A DNA stretch of 64,000 nucleotides from Candidatus Poribacteria bacterium (GTDB lineage: Bacteria > Poribacteria > WGA-4E > PCPOR2b), in NCBI GenBank assembly GCA_022822005.1, contig JAJECO010000063.1, positions 18,713 through 82,712 of the forward strand, read 5' to 3'. The first letter of the stretch is position 1; each line of letters opens with the position of its first letter. The notes beneath the pieces were generated by a model that did not search any database, was not told the origin of the DNA, and was given only the letters and a program-made list of their open reading frames with translations. This document shows, piece by piece, positions 35,901 through 45,557 of the stretch. The position numbers and the translations under genes were made by a program.

Positions 35901-36833
35901 ATGATCAAATCACTCCAATTATATCAAGAAAATAGCGGTGGCAGTGGGTGTTCGACCGGTAAAGAGCCGGTGCAATACTCCCCGACCCGTCGCCATCCAC
36001 CGTGGATCCGGGCACGGGTTCCATCGGGACCGAACTATACCGAACTCAAGCGGCTGATGCGCGATCTTGAGCTGCACACCGTTTGTGAGGAGGCGCAGTG
36101 CCCAAATATCGGTGAGTGTTGGGAGAGCCGATCCGCCACCTTCATGATCTTGGGCGATGTCTGTACCCGCCGGTGCATGTTTTGTGCGGTCACCAAAGGC
36201 AATCCAGAGGGTGTTGATTTCGATGAACCCCGTCGGCTCGGTGAGGCTGTCGGTCATCTGAAGCTAAAGCATGTGGTGATTACTTCCGTCAACCGTGATG
36301 AACTTCCCGATGGCGGTGCCAGCATCTTTGCAGCGTGTATCCATGAATCTCGTCAGCATAGCCCCGGTTGCACCGTTGAGGTGCTGATCCCAGATCTTGA
36401 AGGGAATTGGGACGCGCTTGGTGTCATTGTCGAAGCCAAACCCGACGTTCTCAATCATAACACGGAGACAGTGCCACGCCTCTATCGCAGGACACGTCCG
36501 CAAGCCAAATATCAGCGCACCTTAGATCTATTGCGCGTCGGCAAGGAGATGGATGGAACAATGCTAACCAAGTCGGGCTTGATGGTGGGCTTAGGGGAGA
36601 GCATCGAAGAATTGCTGGAGACAATGCAGGATATCCGCGATACGAATTGCGACCTTTTGACAGTCGGACAGTACCTTTCGCCGACATCGAGGCACCTGCC
36701 GATCCAGCGTTATTATACCCCAGAAGAATTTGAAGAGTTGAAAATAGCTGGCATGGAGATGGGGTTTCGGCATGTGGAATCGGGACCGCTCGTCCGAAGT
36801 TCGTATCATGCGCGAGAGCAGGCGCAGTTGTAA
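35901..36833 (+). CDS. lipA: Lipoyl synthase
   Basis: A 310-residue radical SAM enzyme that inserts two sulfurs into octanoyl groups on lipoyl domains. The auxiliary cluster ligands are C62, C67 and C73 (VCEEAQCPNIGEC) and the radical SAM cluster ligands are C88, C92 and C95 (CTRRCMFC). The C-terminal RSSYHA serine that ligates the auxiliary cluster is present. The first 30 residues form a variable extension. It begins 23 bp after hflC. Its presence suggests that lipoylated complexes exist in this organism, relevant to the E1 genes at 17.7-20.2 kb. Confidence 0.96.
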   Translation: MIKSLQLYQENSGGSGCSTGKEPVQYSPTRRHPPWIRARVPSGPNYTELKRLMRDLELHTVCEEAQCPNIGECWESRSATFMILGDVCTRRCMFCAVTKGNPEGVDFDEPRRLGEAVGHLKLKHVVITSVNRDELPDGGASIFAACIHESRQHSPGCTVEVLIPDLEGNWDALGVIVEAKPDVLNHNTETVPRLYRRTRPQAKYQRTLDLLRVGKEMDGTMLTKSGLMVGLGESIEELLETMQDIRDTNCDLLTVGQYLSPTSRHLPIQRYYTPEEFEELKIAGMEMGFRHVESGPLVRSSYHAREQAQL

Positions 36834-36868
36834 TTCATATTAGAAGTTATACGGAAAGGAAGTCCAGG

Positions 36869-37870
36869 ATGTCCTCGCAGTACAAAATTTTGATAGCCGA
36901 TGCCCCATGGTCGGTAGAGCCGGAACGGGAGGTTTTCGGAGAGATAGGTGCGGAGATTATCGTTGCCGAAACGAAAACGGAGGAGGAGCTGCTCACCTTA
37001 GCCCCTCAGGTCGATGGGATACTCACTGACAGGCAGTCGATAACCAGCGATATCATAGCGGTTGCACAACGGTGTAAAGCGATCGCTCGATACGGGGTTG
37101 GGTTTGATAATGTGGCACTGAAAGAGGCGACAGCTTCAGGGATCGTTGTTACCAACGTTCCGGCTTACTGTATCGATGAGGTCACCGACCACGCTATGGC
37201 ATTGCTGTTAGCTTGTGCTCGCAAGATTCCGCTCTTCCATAAGCACATCAATAGTTGGAATCGGGATGTGGGTCCCCCGATGCGTCGTATCCGTGGACAG
37301 ACGTTAGGGGTCATCGGTTTTGGTAGGATTGGACGGGCAATCGCACCGAAAGCGCAAGCCTTTGGGTTGGAGGTTATCGTCTTTGATCAGTACATCACAT
37401 CAGAGGCTGTTCAAGCGGAGGGTGCGATGAAGGTGGAACTCCCGGAACTTCTCGCAAAATCTGATTACATCTCGATTCACACGCCGTTGACGCCTGAAAC
37501 GCAGAACTTAATCGGTGAAGCCGAACTCCGCCAGATGAAGCCCAATGCCTACCTCATCAACACTGCACGAGGGGGTATCATTGATATAGTTGCACTCCAC
37601 AAGGCGTTGAGTGAAGGTTGGATTGCTGGGGCGGGCCAAGATGTGCTGCCGCAGGAACCCGCACCTCCCGATGAGCCGCTACTCTCGCTGGAAAACGTCA
37701 TTTTAACGCCGCACGTTGCGTTCCTATCTGAAGAGTCAACATACGATGCCCAGAAAACCGCAGCGTCGGAGGTTGCACGGGTGTTGACGGGACAGATGCC
37801 CGAATCTGTGGTGAATCCAGGAGTTCTGGACAGTCCCGCACTTCGCGCCAAAGCACTCGCGGGAAGATGA
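36869..37870 (+). CDS. D-isomer-specific 2-hydroxyacid dehydrogenase
   Basis: A 333-residue NAD-dependent dehydrogenase resembling phosphoglycerate dehydrogenase and C-terminal-binding-protein-like enzymes. The NAD motif is GVIGFGRIGRAIA near residue 150. The catalytic triad can be placed: arginine in INTARGG, glutamate in LPQEPAPPDEP and histidine in LTPHVAF. There is no ACT or other regulatory domain, so a role in serine synthesis is possible but not certain. It follows lipA after 35 bp with AAAGGAAG as ribosome binding site. Confidence 0.87.
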   Translation: MSSQYKILIADAPWSVEPEREVFGEIGAEIIVAETKTEEELLTLAPQVDGILTDRQSITSDIIAVAQRCKAIARYGVGFDNVALKEATASGIVVTNVPAYCIDEVTDHAMALLLACARKIPLFHKHINSWNRDVGPPMRRIRGQTLGVIGFGRIGRAIAPKAQAFGLEVIVFDQYITSEAVQAEGAMKVELPELLAKSDYISIHTPLTPETQNLIGEAELRQMKPNAYLINTARGGIIDIVALHKALSEGWIAGAGQDVLPQEPAPPDEPLLSLENVILTPHVAFLSEESTYDAQKTAASEVARVLTGQMPESVVNPGVLDSPALRAKALAGR

Positions 37871-38042
37871 GCAGACGAGAAATAGGGCAGCTTAAGCTTA
37901 TCACTAAAACACAGGTGTCCAAACCGTGCCGACTGGCTTTCCCATTGGGGGTGGGTAGAGATTGCTTCCTGATATGATGGACAGGATTTGGGAACTGCCT
38001 CACAACCACAATCGACGTTGAAGTCAGCAATTTACATTGTTC

Positions 38043-38300
38043 TCACTCTTTTACTGAAGAGAGCGCGTTTTTCAACTGCGAGAGTTGTGCTTCTGGGAGA
38101 TTTGTGATTTCAGCGATGAAAGTCATCTCCATTCCCTTGGCAAGCATTGCCTTTGCAGTTTCAATTCTGCCTTTCTGCTCACCTTCAAGTAGTCCTTCCT
38201 GCTTGCCCTCAAGTAGTCCTTCCTGCTTGCCCTCACGCAGCCCATTTTGAAAAATCTGCTCTCTTTCTCTCTCTAACGCTGTGACTAACATTGTCTTCAC
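38043..38300 (-). pseudogene. C-terminal remnant of an Rpn-family nuclease
   Basis: An 85-residue frame matching only the tail of Rpn (PD-(D/E)XK recombination-promoting nuclease) proteins: a charged repeat LREGKQEGLLEGKQEGLLEGE (here with two 18-base DNA repeats of CTTCCTGCTTGCCCTCA type) and the end IAEITNLPEAQLSQLKNAL. The nuclease domain is missing; a stop lies about 18 bases upstream of the GTG. It may still be translated as a short peptide, but is best read as a fragment. A complete relative lies at 61822-62721. Confidence 0.75.
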
Positions 38301-38378
38301 CTCTTTGAGAATAGTTTCTTATATCGGCTGTCGTGAATATTCATCCCTAACGCCTTTTGAGCCAAGCAGCAATTCAGC

Positions 38379-39452
38379 TTATACTGCTTCTGCTACGCTG
38401 GACGCCGCGGAACGATAGGCTGCGTCAAGTAATTCCACCCCCCGCATCGCCGCTTCTCCCGGCGACCAATTCACATCTGTTGTTCCAAGAATCAGGTCCA
38501 CGAAGTTGTTAGGGGGACCGTTGCACTCGTAAGCACCCCCATCTGGGGCGACATCGGCAACCTCGTCAACCCCGTTGTGCCGGCGCAATTCCATGCGAGC
38601 GCGTTCAGCGTCGAGGAGGAGCATTCCCTCAGTGCCAAAGATGCGGATATCAACCTGAAATGGTTGATGCGTGGGTACTGTGCCTGTGCCGCTGACCGTG
38701 CCAACCGCACCGCTTGTGAAGCGCGTCGTAATTGCGTCATACAGATCCACCTGCGCTCCGGGTGCGGTCATCATACTGAAGACGGTCTCCGAGCGTAGAC
38801 CCGACAGCCAGAACATCAATCCCGCTGAATGCGAAATTTGCCCATGCCCGTAACCACCTCCCGCGACTTGGGGATCCGCCCATGTTGCGGGATCCGGACT
38901 GAACATCGTTCCCTCGGACTGCCCACTGACTTCAGCGACATTCATTCCTTCACCGCTGAGTAGTCCGCGAATCGGTGAAGCCATGTGGCACAGCACATAC
39001 TCGATTGTACCGACCCCGCCATCGTCCATGAGTTGCTTGGCGTGTTGGATGAACGGTTTGTGATGCCAGCCGTAGGGCACCAGTAGTTCGACACCGTTCT
39101 CGTCCGCCAATCGCACCAATTCTCGCGCATGTGCGGCACGAGTGGTAAGGGGTTTCTCACACATGACATGTAGCCCCTTTTCCAAGGCAGCGCGGGCGTG
39201 ATCGTAGTGGAGTGTGTGCGGTGAGGCTACCACTACACCGTCCAACTCGCAATTATCGAGCAGATCGTGATAATCTTCGGTTGCATACGCAAAGCCGAAC
39301 GCCTGTTGCACCTGTTGTAATTCTTCTTTTCCTAAACGACAGACAGCCGTCAATTCCACATCGTCGCGCTCCGCAAAAACAGGCATGTGATTGCTGGTTG
39401 CCCACCATCCCGCACCGATGAATCCGAGACGCGCTTTTTTCTGTGCGCTCAT
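38379..39452 (-). CDS. Gfo/Idh/MocA-family oxidoreductase
   Basis: A 357-residue NAD(P)-dependent dehydrogenase. The Rossmann motif is LGFIGAGWWATSNHMP near residue 9 and the catalytic lysine motif is MCEKPLT near residue 98 (EKP intact, unlike the enzyme at 15585). The histidine of the usual active site lies in YGHGQISHSAGLMFWL. GGAGAAGG stands upstream. It lies 36 bp downstream of the von Willebrand protein gene. The substrate is probably a sugar or cyclitol derivative. Confidence 0.88.
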   Translation of the reverse strand: MSAQKKARLGFIGAGWWATSNHMPVFAERDDVELTAVCRLGKEELQQVQQAFGFAYATEDYHDLLDNCELDGVVVASPHTLHYDHARAALEKGLHVMCEKPLTTRAAHARELVRLADENGVELLVPYGWHHKPFIQHAKQLMDDGGVGTIEYVLCHMASPIRGLLSGEGMNVAEVSGQSEGTMFSPDPATWADPQVAGGGYGHGQISHSAGLMFWLSGLRSETVFSMMTAPGAQVDLYDAITTRFTSGAVGTVSGTGTVPTHQPFQVDIRIFGTEGMLLLDAERARMELRRHNGVDEVADVAPDGGAYECNGPPNNFVDLILGTTDVNWSPGEAAMRGVELLDAAYRSAASSVAEAV

Positions 39453-39488
39453 AACGCCTTCTCCATTCTCTGGGTAAAGATATCCATG

Positions 39489-40457
39489 CTAACGCCTAAC
39501 GAGCCAGAATTCGCCTTCGCTGCGCGTTGCCAACATGCCGAGCAATACAGCGCCGGGAAAATCTTCCGCCATATCAATCGCCATTGTGAAAATTCGGATA
39601 TCGGACGCCGCGCGTTCCTCAATAGCTTTTAGGTCGGGAATGCCCGAAGTCAGAATGCCATCGCTGAATAACACCACGATTGTGGGTCCTCTGTTGTGCG
39701 TCTCTTGCAACGCTTCAAGCATATCCCTATCTGAATAGCGCTCGCTTTTCACAGGCTTGGCACCCTCAAGGTAGGCGGTGGTATCTGCGATGTTTGCCTC
39801 GCTGACAGGGAGGAAGTCGGGTTGATAAAATTGGACCTCTTCGCTGAAGGTGCAGACGTTGAACTGATCGTGTGGTTCGAGAAATTCCAGTGAATTGCTC
39901 ATGATGCGGAGGATTCGCTGAAGTTTTCGCGGCTTCAAGCCGACCATGCTTGATGAGAGATCGACACAGTAGATGATCTGCTGCGGTCCCTCCTGTCTTT
40001 CAATGAATTTGACCAGTCGGCTTTTGCGGCGTTCCTCTGGATCCACTTTCTTAATCGGGTTGGTTATCACCCGTTCCATCTGTGGCATCGCTTGCGGTGT
40101 GACGCTGCCCGTTGATAAGCCCACATTGTCGTTCAGATTCATTGGTCCGAGGCTAAACTGTGTCGGTTCCGCTGCGGAAACAACACCCCGATCTGTGGCG
40201 GGTGCGTTGCTTGTCAAAATCTTCAGTGCCGGTTGGTTGGTCTGTACGTTTGCCTTTTGCCGCCGTACTTGCGGCCGTTTTCGGCGATTCATCCGTTTCC
40301 TCTTGGGTTCTTCGACCTTCATCAGCACTGCGTTGATAGAGTCTTGATGCGCGACAAACTGCTCGCTGGTCCAGAAGAAAAAACCGATGACACCAACAAT
40401 GGCGTGTAAGGTGAAAGAAACAACGAGGGCTTTGCTTGATCTATACCTTGATAGCAT
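39489..40457 (-). CDS. Membrane-anchored von Willebrand factor A domain protein
   Basis: A 322-residue protein. One transmembrane helix (residues 11-30) is followed by a basic, proline-containing linker (KRKRMNRRKRPQVRRQK) that resembles the periplasmic linker of TonB-type proteins. A von Willebrand A domain occupies about residues 158-322 with the metal-site motif DLSSSM and a later TIVVLFSDG. Such proteins bind partners through a divalent metal. The partner is unknown; no MoxR ATPase is adjacent. Confidence 0.8.
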   Translation of the reverse strand: MLSRYRSSKALVVSFTLHAIVGVIGFFFWTSEQFVAHQDSINAVLMKVEEPKRKRMNRRKRPQVRRQKANVQTNQPALKILTSNAPATDRGVVSAAEPTQFSLGPMNLNDNVGLSTGSVTPQAMPQMERVITNPIKKVDPEERRKSRLVKFIERQEGPQQIIYCVDLSSSMVGLKPRKLQRILRIMSNSLEFLEPHDQFNVCTFSEEVQFYQPDFLPVSEANIADTTAYLEGAKPVKSERYSDRDMLEALQETHNRGPTIVVLFSDGILTSGIPDLKAIEERAASDIRIFTMAIDMAEDFPGAVLLGMLATRSEGEFWLVRR

Positions 40458-40490
40458 TCTGAAAAACTCTCAAATAGTGTGGTTCATTAG

Positions 40491-40623
40491 TACTTCGTCA
40501 AATAAATTGTGATAAGTCATCCACCGCTCGGCTTGGATAGACATATCCAAGCCATATTCGTATACATGCAGTGGATTTGTCAATCCACTGCGAGCAGGAC
40601 CATTAGCATTTATCTGACAGTGT
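40491..40623. repeat. 133-bp MITE-like element, copy B
   Basis: Matches copy A (28265-28390) over its full length, including GCTCGGCTTGGATAG-ACATATCCAAGCC, the second hairpin CAGTGGATT/AATCCACTG with compensated changes in its outer bases, and the right end CATTAGCATTTATCTGACAG. In the second hairpin TTGT/ACAA of copy A becomes GCAG-type/CTGC-type here, so pairing is kept although bases differ. Confidence 0.8.
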
Positions 40624-40695
40624 ATTAGTTTAGTTTGGTTTATTGGTTCACTAGTTCATCGCTGTAAATGCAGTATGTCCGATTTACGCGTCGAG

Positions 40696-43600
40696 TTACC
40701 GCATGGACATCTGCTCAGAATCGCTCTTGCGCCGGAGGACAACGCCCCACTGACCGACTACCCACAGCGTATCGTCTGGGGCATGGATAATAGTATACAG
40801 GTTATTGGAAATATCCGTGTGTTCGCGCTCCCATGTGGTGCCGCCATCCGTTGAACGAAGGATTGTGCCGGACGCACCGACGGCGTAGACCTCCTGATCT
40901 GATAGCGCAAGGATGCCGTGGAGCGTTTCAGTGACACCGCTTGACAAGGCTTCCCACTTAAATCCACCGCCCGTTGTGCGGAGGATGATGCCGTAATCGC
41001 CTGCCGCCCAGCCCTTCCGTTTTGTGATGAATGATACCCCATATAGGTCATAACCGGTGCTGGTTTCGTGGTGTTTCCAATATCCACCGCCGTTGATTGT
41101 TCGTTGGACAATGCCGCTATGTCCAACCGCCCAACCGAGCGGCGCGAAATCCATTTCGACCCTTTCGAGATCTTTTCCTGTGGAGGTGCGTTGGGGTGTC
41201 CAGATGGGACCGCCGTCTTGGTTATGGATAATCTGTCCATCCCTGCCGACCGCCCAACCTTCGGAGAAGTTACCAAACGCTACATCGTTTATCTCAAAGG
41301 GTAACGGCGGATCTTCCTCAAATATCCCTGGCCGCGTCGGGGTCTCTCCCGCCGACCATTTTGCGCCGTCCGTTGTGTAAAGCACGGTGCCGTCACGTCG
41401 CATTGACCAACCCCATCGTTCTGCGCCTTCGGAGTTTAAGCCCGATACATCGGCAAAATGAACGCCGACAAGGGTCTGTTCAGTGCCGCTTTGCAGGTGG
41501 GTCCAGGTTTTTCCACCATCCCGCGTTTCAAGTAGGATACCGTTATCTCCGGTAATCCAACCGTGTGTGCTGTCCAAGAAGAGGATCTGGCGGAAATCAT
41601 CAAGTTGCTCGCCGAGTTGGCGTTCCCACGTTTGTCCGCCATTCTCGGTGTGATAGATATGTCCCGCATCGCCGACCGCCCACGCGTGCTGGTCACCGAT
41701 GAAATGGACATTTGTGATTGGCAGCCCAGATTGACGACGAACCCGACGCTGGCGGTCCCTCGGTCTTTCTCGGTTTTCTGTTCCTGCCTGCGCGACCGCT
41801 GTGTCCTCGGTCTCGCTTTCAATCTCTCCCTCAGGCGTGAAACGTCCGGCACGGGATCGCTGTTCGGTCAGGTCCCTCTGGAAGATATCGGTGAAATTGT
41901 CGTCCAGCGGGTTGGTGATCGTCGGCTCTGGTTCTTCAGCGGCGTCTGCTTTTGCTTCCGCGTCCGCCTGTTTGCTCTGTGCGATGAGCTCTGCCGGCGT
42001 CTCAAGTCCCACATAGTCCGACTCCCAACTCTCGCCTTGGTCGTCCGTCACGAGGATAGCCCCATTACGGTCGATTCCCCAAGCGCGCTGGTGGCTGTCG
42101 AACTTAATTCGACGGAGCCCTTCCGCCGGGATTTCCGGGAAGAGTTGTTTCCACGTCACGCCGCCGTCCTCTGTAGTGAAGGATCTACCATCTCTGCCCA
42201 CAATCCAACCGGACTTCGCATCGGCGAAATGGACTGCGGCAGCAGGCTGATGGGTTTTGTCCTGAATCTCCCAGTAGTCCCCGCTGTTGACCGTATGCAG
42301 AATCAACCCGCCTTCGACCCGTTGCGGGGTAATCGCCCATCCTTCGGTGCTATTAACGAAATGCAGTGCTGTGATTGGTTTGTCCGTCGTCCCGGTTTTC
42401 TGGCGTTTCCAGGTTACGCCGCCGTCCGTCGTGTGGAGCGTTTGTCCCTGATCCGCACCGAGCCAGCCTTCTTTTGTGTTTATAAACTGCATGGCGCTGA
42501 TTCTGCTGAAGTTTCGCACCACCTTTTTGATGACCTGCCACGTTTGTCCACCGTTTTCTGTCCGAAGCAGCACACCGCGTCCAGCGACCCACCCGTGGTT
42601 TTCATCGACGAAGGTGATTAGCCGCAAATCTTCCTGCACGCTGCTATGTTGGGGCGTCCATGTTTTGCCGCCGTCTGTTGTGTGTGCAATCACGCCGCCG
42701 GATCCGACCGCCCACCCACGTAAAGTGGCGGATTCATCCCCTGTGCGATGAAAATAGGTGTCGGTGAAATCGGTCTGCCACGTTGCCTGACGGACGATCT
42801 CCCAATGATAGGTGACCTCCTCGATGGTCGGTGACTCCTCAACAACTTCGGTGGCGTCCCTGCGTTCTGCCAATGGGGGTAGTTCGGCTGGTAGTTCCTC
42901 TGCATCAACAGAGTAGCGCATCGCAATCCCGCCTTTGCCGACAGCGACCATCCCTTCTGGTGAAAGCGCGAATCCGTATAGGTCATTCTCCGTATCGCTC
43001 TCCTGCTTCTCCCATTTCTTCCCACCGTTGGTGGTCGTCAGTATCACGCCGCCATCGCCCACGATGAGCCCGTGCTTTTCATCGGCAAAGTAGACCTTGT
43101 TCAGGTTTGTCTCCACGCCGCTGGGCTGGAATCTCCAGGTTTTCCCGCCATCTTTGGTGTGTATGATTTCCCCAAACTGACCCGTCACCCAGCCGGTTTT
43201 ATTGTCGATAAAGTAGATTGCGTACAGTTCGTTGTAGGTAGGTGTCTTCTGTAGCGTCCATGTCAGTCCGCCGTTGGCTGTGTGGATGACAATGCCGGGC
43301 CAACCGACCGACCAACCCTCCTTATCGTTGAGGAAGAACACCTCTTTTAGCATGTGAAATTCGCCCGGCGTCTGCTGTACCCACGATTCGCCGCCATCAG
43401 CGGTATGCAGGACTGTCCCCAGATCGCCAACGACCCAGCCCTTTTTCGGGCTGACGAAGTAGGTGCCCCGGAGCGAGTACCACCATCCACTTTTTTGGGT
43501 TTCCCAACTCTGTCCGCCATCGGCGGTGTGGACAATCATGCCACGATCGCCGACCGCCCAACCCTCAAGGTCTGAAACAAAATAGAGGCTTCGGATGTGG

Positions 43601-44733
43601 TCCCAGATATCGGTTTGAACCTCAGTCCATGTTTCTCCGCCATCTTGGGTTACGGCGATGGTGCCTTTTTCGCCGACTGCGACCGCCCGGTTCCCGTCAG
43701 CGAACTGTATCTCCTCAAGATTGTTGGCAGTTGTGCCGCTGACTATCGCCCACGTTTCCCCGCCATCTTCCGAGTGCATAATTGTGCCCTGCCAACCGAC
43801 CGCCCACGCCTCGTCTGACGTGGTGAACTGAACCCCGGTCAGATTATTTTCGGTGCCGCTCTCCAGCAATCGCCAGTTGTCTCCACCGTCCTCTGTGAAT
43901 GTGATGAAACCGATATCAGCGACCGCCACGCCGCGTTTGTTGTCTACGAAATGGATGCTGTTGACAGTATCCCGAACATGCCCGTTGATCAATGGGATGC
44001 GGCTGTCCTGACGCGTCCATTCGGCACCCCCGTTTGTCGTGTGGAAGATCGAGCCGTCAGTCCCGACAAGCCAGCCCTCAGTTTTGCTGATGAAGAAGAC
44101 CCGCTTGTTATCGTTGATCATCCGATCCCGTTCACCCGCGTAGCGGTTACTCTGCTGCCGCCATGTTTTTCCACCGTCCTCTGTGAAGAAAATCCGATCA
44201 TTCGCGCCGACAGTCCAGCCACGGCGTTTGCTCACGAACCAGACGCCGCTGAGCGGAAACTCGCTGATGTATTCATACCGTTCCCACGTTTTTCCGCCAT
44301 TCTTCGTGTACAGAACATCGGCATCCTCTCCGACGATCCACCCCTCATCGGAGTTCGCAAAGTGGACATCCCTGAGCATTGCTAAGGTGCCGCTGTCTTG
44401 GAGCTGCCAGCGGCGTCCGTCATCGGTGGTCGCGATCAAACCCTTATCACCGACCGCCCAACCGTAGCGGTGGTTGGTGAAATAGACCGCCTTGAAATCA
44501 CCTTCCGTTCCAACTTCTTGACGTTCCCACGTTTTTCCGCCATCGTTTGTATGAACGATCGTCCCCTTTTCGCCGACGAGCCATCCGCGTTCAGCATCTG
44601 CGAAGTGCAGATCTGTGAAGTCAACTTCCCAATCGGCTTTGCGGGTCACGTCCTGCCTACAGCCGATGAATAATAGTATGAATGCAAGCGCAAGTGTTGT
44701 CCCTCGGAATATATGTTGATATGTTTGTCTCAT
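40696..44733 (-). CDS. Giant Ycf48-like repeat lipoprotein
   Basis: A 1345-residue exported lipoprotein: signal peptide with lipobox LFIGC (cysteine at about residue 25). The rest is built of about 26 repeats of 42-45 residues, each with a GWxVGxxGxIxHTxDGGxTW core as in Ycf48/BNR-type beta-propellers. The repeats fall into three blocks of about 13, 6 and 7, separated by two acidic low-complexity linkers near residues 575-610 and 915-970. Each block of 6-7 would form one propeller, so three or four propellers are expected. AAGGAG precedes the start. In cyanobacteria Ycf48 assists photosystem II assembly; that role cannot apply here, and binding or adhesion is more likely. Confidence 0.85.
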   Translation of the reverse strand: MRQTYQHIFRGTTLALAFILLFIGCRQDVTRKADWEVDFTDLHFADAERGWLVGEKGTIVHTNDGGKTWERQEVGTEGDFKAVYFTNHRYGWAVGDKGLIATTDDGRRWQLQDSGTLAMLRDVHFANSDEGWIVGEDADVLYTKNGGKTWERYEYISEFPLSGVWFVSKRRGWTVGANDRIFFTEDGGKTWRQQSNRYAGERDRMINDNKRVFFISKTEGWLVGTDGSIFHTTNGGAEWTRQDSRIPLINGHVRDTVNSIHFVDNKRGVAVADIGFITFTEDGGDNWRLLESGTENNLTGVQFTTSDEAWAVGWQGTIMHSEDGGETWAIVSGTTANNLEEIQFADGNRAVAVGEKGTIAVTQDGGETWTEVQTDIWDHIRSLYFVSDLEGWAVGDRGMIVHTADGGQSWETQKSGWWYSLRGTYFVSPKKGWVVGDLGTVLHTADGGESWVQQTPGEFHMLKEVFFLNDKEGWSVGWPGIVIHTANGGLTWTLQKTPTYNELYAIYFIDNKTGWVTGQFGEIIHTKDGGKTWRFQPSGVETNLNKVYFADEKHGLIVGDGGVILTTTNGGKKWEKQESDTENDLYGFALSPEGMVAVGKGGIAMRYSVDAEELPAELPPLAERRDATEVVEESPTIEEVTYHWEIVRQATWQTDFTDTYFHRTGDESATLRGWAVGSGGVIAHTTDGGKTWTPQHSSVQEDLRLITFVDENHGWVAGRGVLLRTENGGQTWQVIKKVVRNFSRISAMQFINTKEGWLGADQGQTLHTTDGGVTWKRQKTGTTDKPITALHFVNSTEGWAITPQRVEGGLILHTVNSGDYWEIQDKTHQPAAAVHFADAKSGWIVGRDGRSFTTEDGGVTWKQLFPEIPAEGLRRIKFDSHQRAWGIDRNGAILVTDDQGESWESDYVGLETPAELIAQSKQADAEAKADAAEEPEPTITNPLDDNFTDIFQRDLTEQRSRAGRFTPEGEIESETEDTAVAQAGTENRERPRDRQRRVRRQSGLPITNVHFIGDQHAWAVGDAGHIYHTENGGQTWERQLGEQLDDFRQILFLDSTHGWITGDNGILLETRDGGKTWTHLQSGTEQTLVGVHFADVSGLNSEGAERWGWSMRRDGTVLYTTDGAKWSAGETPTRPGIFEEDPPLPFEINDVAFGNFSEGWAVGRDGQIIHNQDGGPIWTPQRTSTGKDLERVEMDFAPLGWAVGHSGIVQRTINGGGYWKHHETSTGYDLYGVSFITKRKGWAAGDYGIILRTTGGGFKWEALSSGVTETLHGILALSDQEVYAVGASGTILRSTDGGTTWEREHTDISNNLYTIIHAPDDTLWVVGQWGVVLRRKSDSEQMSMR

Positions 44734-44987
44734 TCGACTTTTTTCTCCTTAAAATGTCGTGGTGTCCCAATAAACTCAGAAAGTCCGAATCCCGGTGGCG
44801 TGTCAGATCGGCTTTGGACCTGTCTCAACTCGATGCGCGAACGGAGAACAGTAGCGAAAACGCCTCCGAAATTCTTGATCCTTTGGACGTAAAAGCGTCC
44901 TAAATGTTGAAGGGCTAATCCGTTTCTATCTTACAAAGTATAACATAATCCTGTCCTAAACCCTATACCAAAATTTACCGAAGCAGG

Positions 44988-45116
44988 ATGCGTGTCTGGA
45001 CATTCTATTCGGCGGGGGTTTGGGCATCTGTTGCGCTCTGGCTTTTTGCTTGCGTTTCAAATGATGGGTATGCTAAGATGAACGCATTATTCACGGCGAA
45101 GAATTCATACAGATAA
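44988..45116 (+). CDS. Possible 42-residue lipoprotein-like peptide
   Basis: ATG preceded by AAGCAGG opens a 42-residue frame with a hydrophobic stretch ending LWLFAC, which resembles a lipobox. No family is recognised and the rest of the 44734-45232 gap looks non-coding. It could be chance. Confidence 0.25.
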   Translation: MRVWTFYSAGVWASVALWLFACVSNDGYAKMNALFTAKNSYR

Positions 45117-45232
45117 AGTTGCACACATCGCATTGGGAGGCGTTCTCGGACGGGGTTTGCTGGACTCAAAACTGGAACATGGAACGGTTGATAAGTTTTC
45201 TTATCGAACTTTTCTGATAGGAAGATAATCCA

Positions 45233-45523
45233 ATGAAAATAGTGAACCGCTTACCTTTATCTAAATTAGAAAAGGGGTTTATAGCAACTTATATTCGAGT
45301 AACTGTTCTGGTGGTGCCTTCGGCTGCGATAGCGTTTGTATCGGTTGCTGCCCTGTTTGAACACTTTACAATGGCACATGCTGTTTGGGGGATAATAATA
45401 AGTGCCTTTATGTGGAGGGCACTTATTGGATTGAGCGTATTGCTCATGTTACTGCTACCCCTAGTAGGCAAACTCAATCGATGGATAGCAGGAAACGATG
45501 ATGAGTTTGATGATACTGAGTGA
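45233..45523 (+). CDS. Small membrane protein, unknown
   Basis: A 96-residue protein with two hydrophobic helices (about residues 23-45 and 53-80) and an acidic C-terminus (GNDDEFDDTE). AGGAAGATAATCC precedes the ATG. No family is recognised. The next possible reading frame overlaps its end. Confidence 0.55.
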   Translation: MKIVNRLPLSKLEKGFIATYIRVTVLVVPSAAIAFVSVAALFEHFTMAHAVWGIIISAFMWRALIGLSVLLMLLLPLVGKLNRWIAGNDDEFDDTE

Positions 45524-45557
45524 AAGACACCGTTTTTACCACAGAAACGAGATTGAA

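Noticed and set aside
38160..38260. Short tandem repeats as a CRISPR array
   Set aside because: They are in-frame protein-coding repeats in an Rpn tail, without unique spacers.
41563..42621. 352-residue plus-strand frame within the Ycf48-like gene
   Set aside because: It results from repeat-biased codon use on the opposite strand of a gene with clear repeats; no family match.
40696..44733. Ycf48-like protein as evidence of photosynthesis
   Set aside because: The repeat is shared by many non-photosynthetic bacteria and no photosynthesis gene is present.
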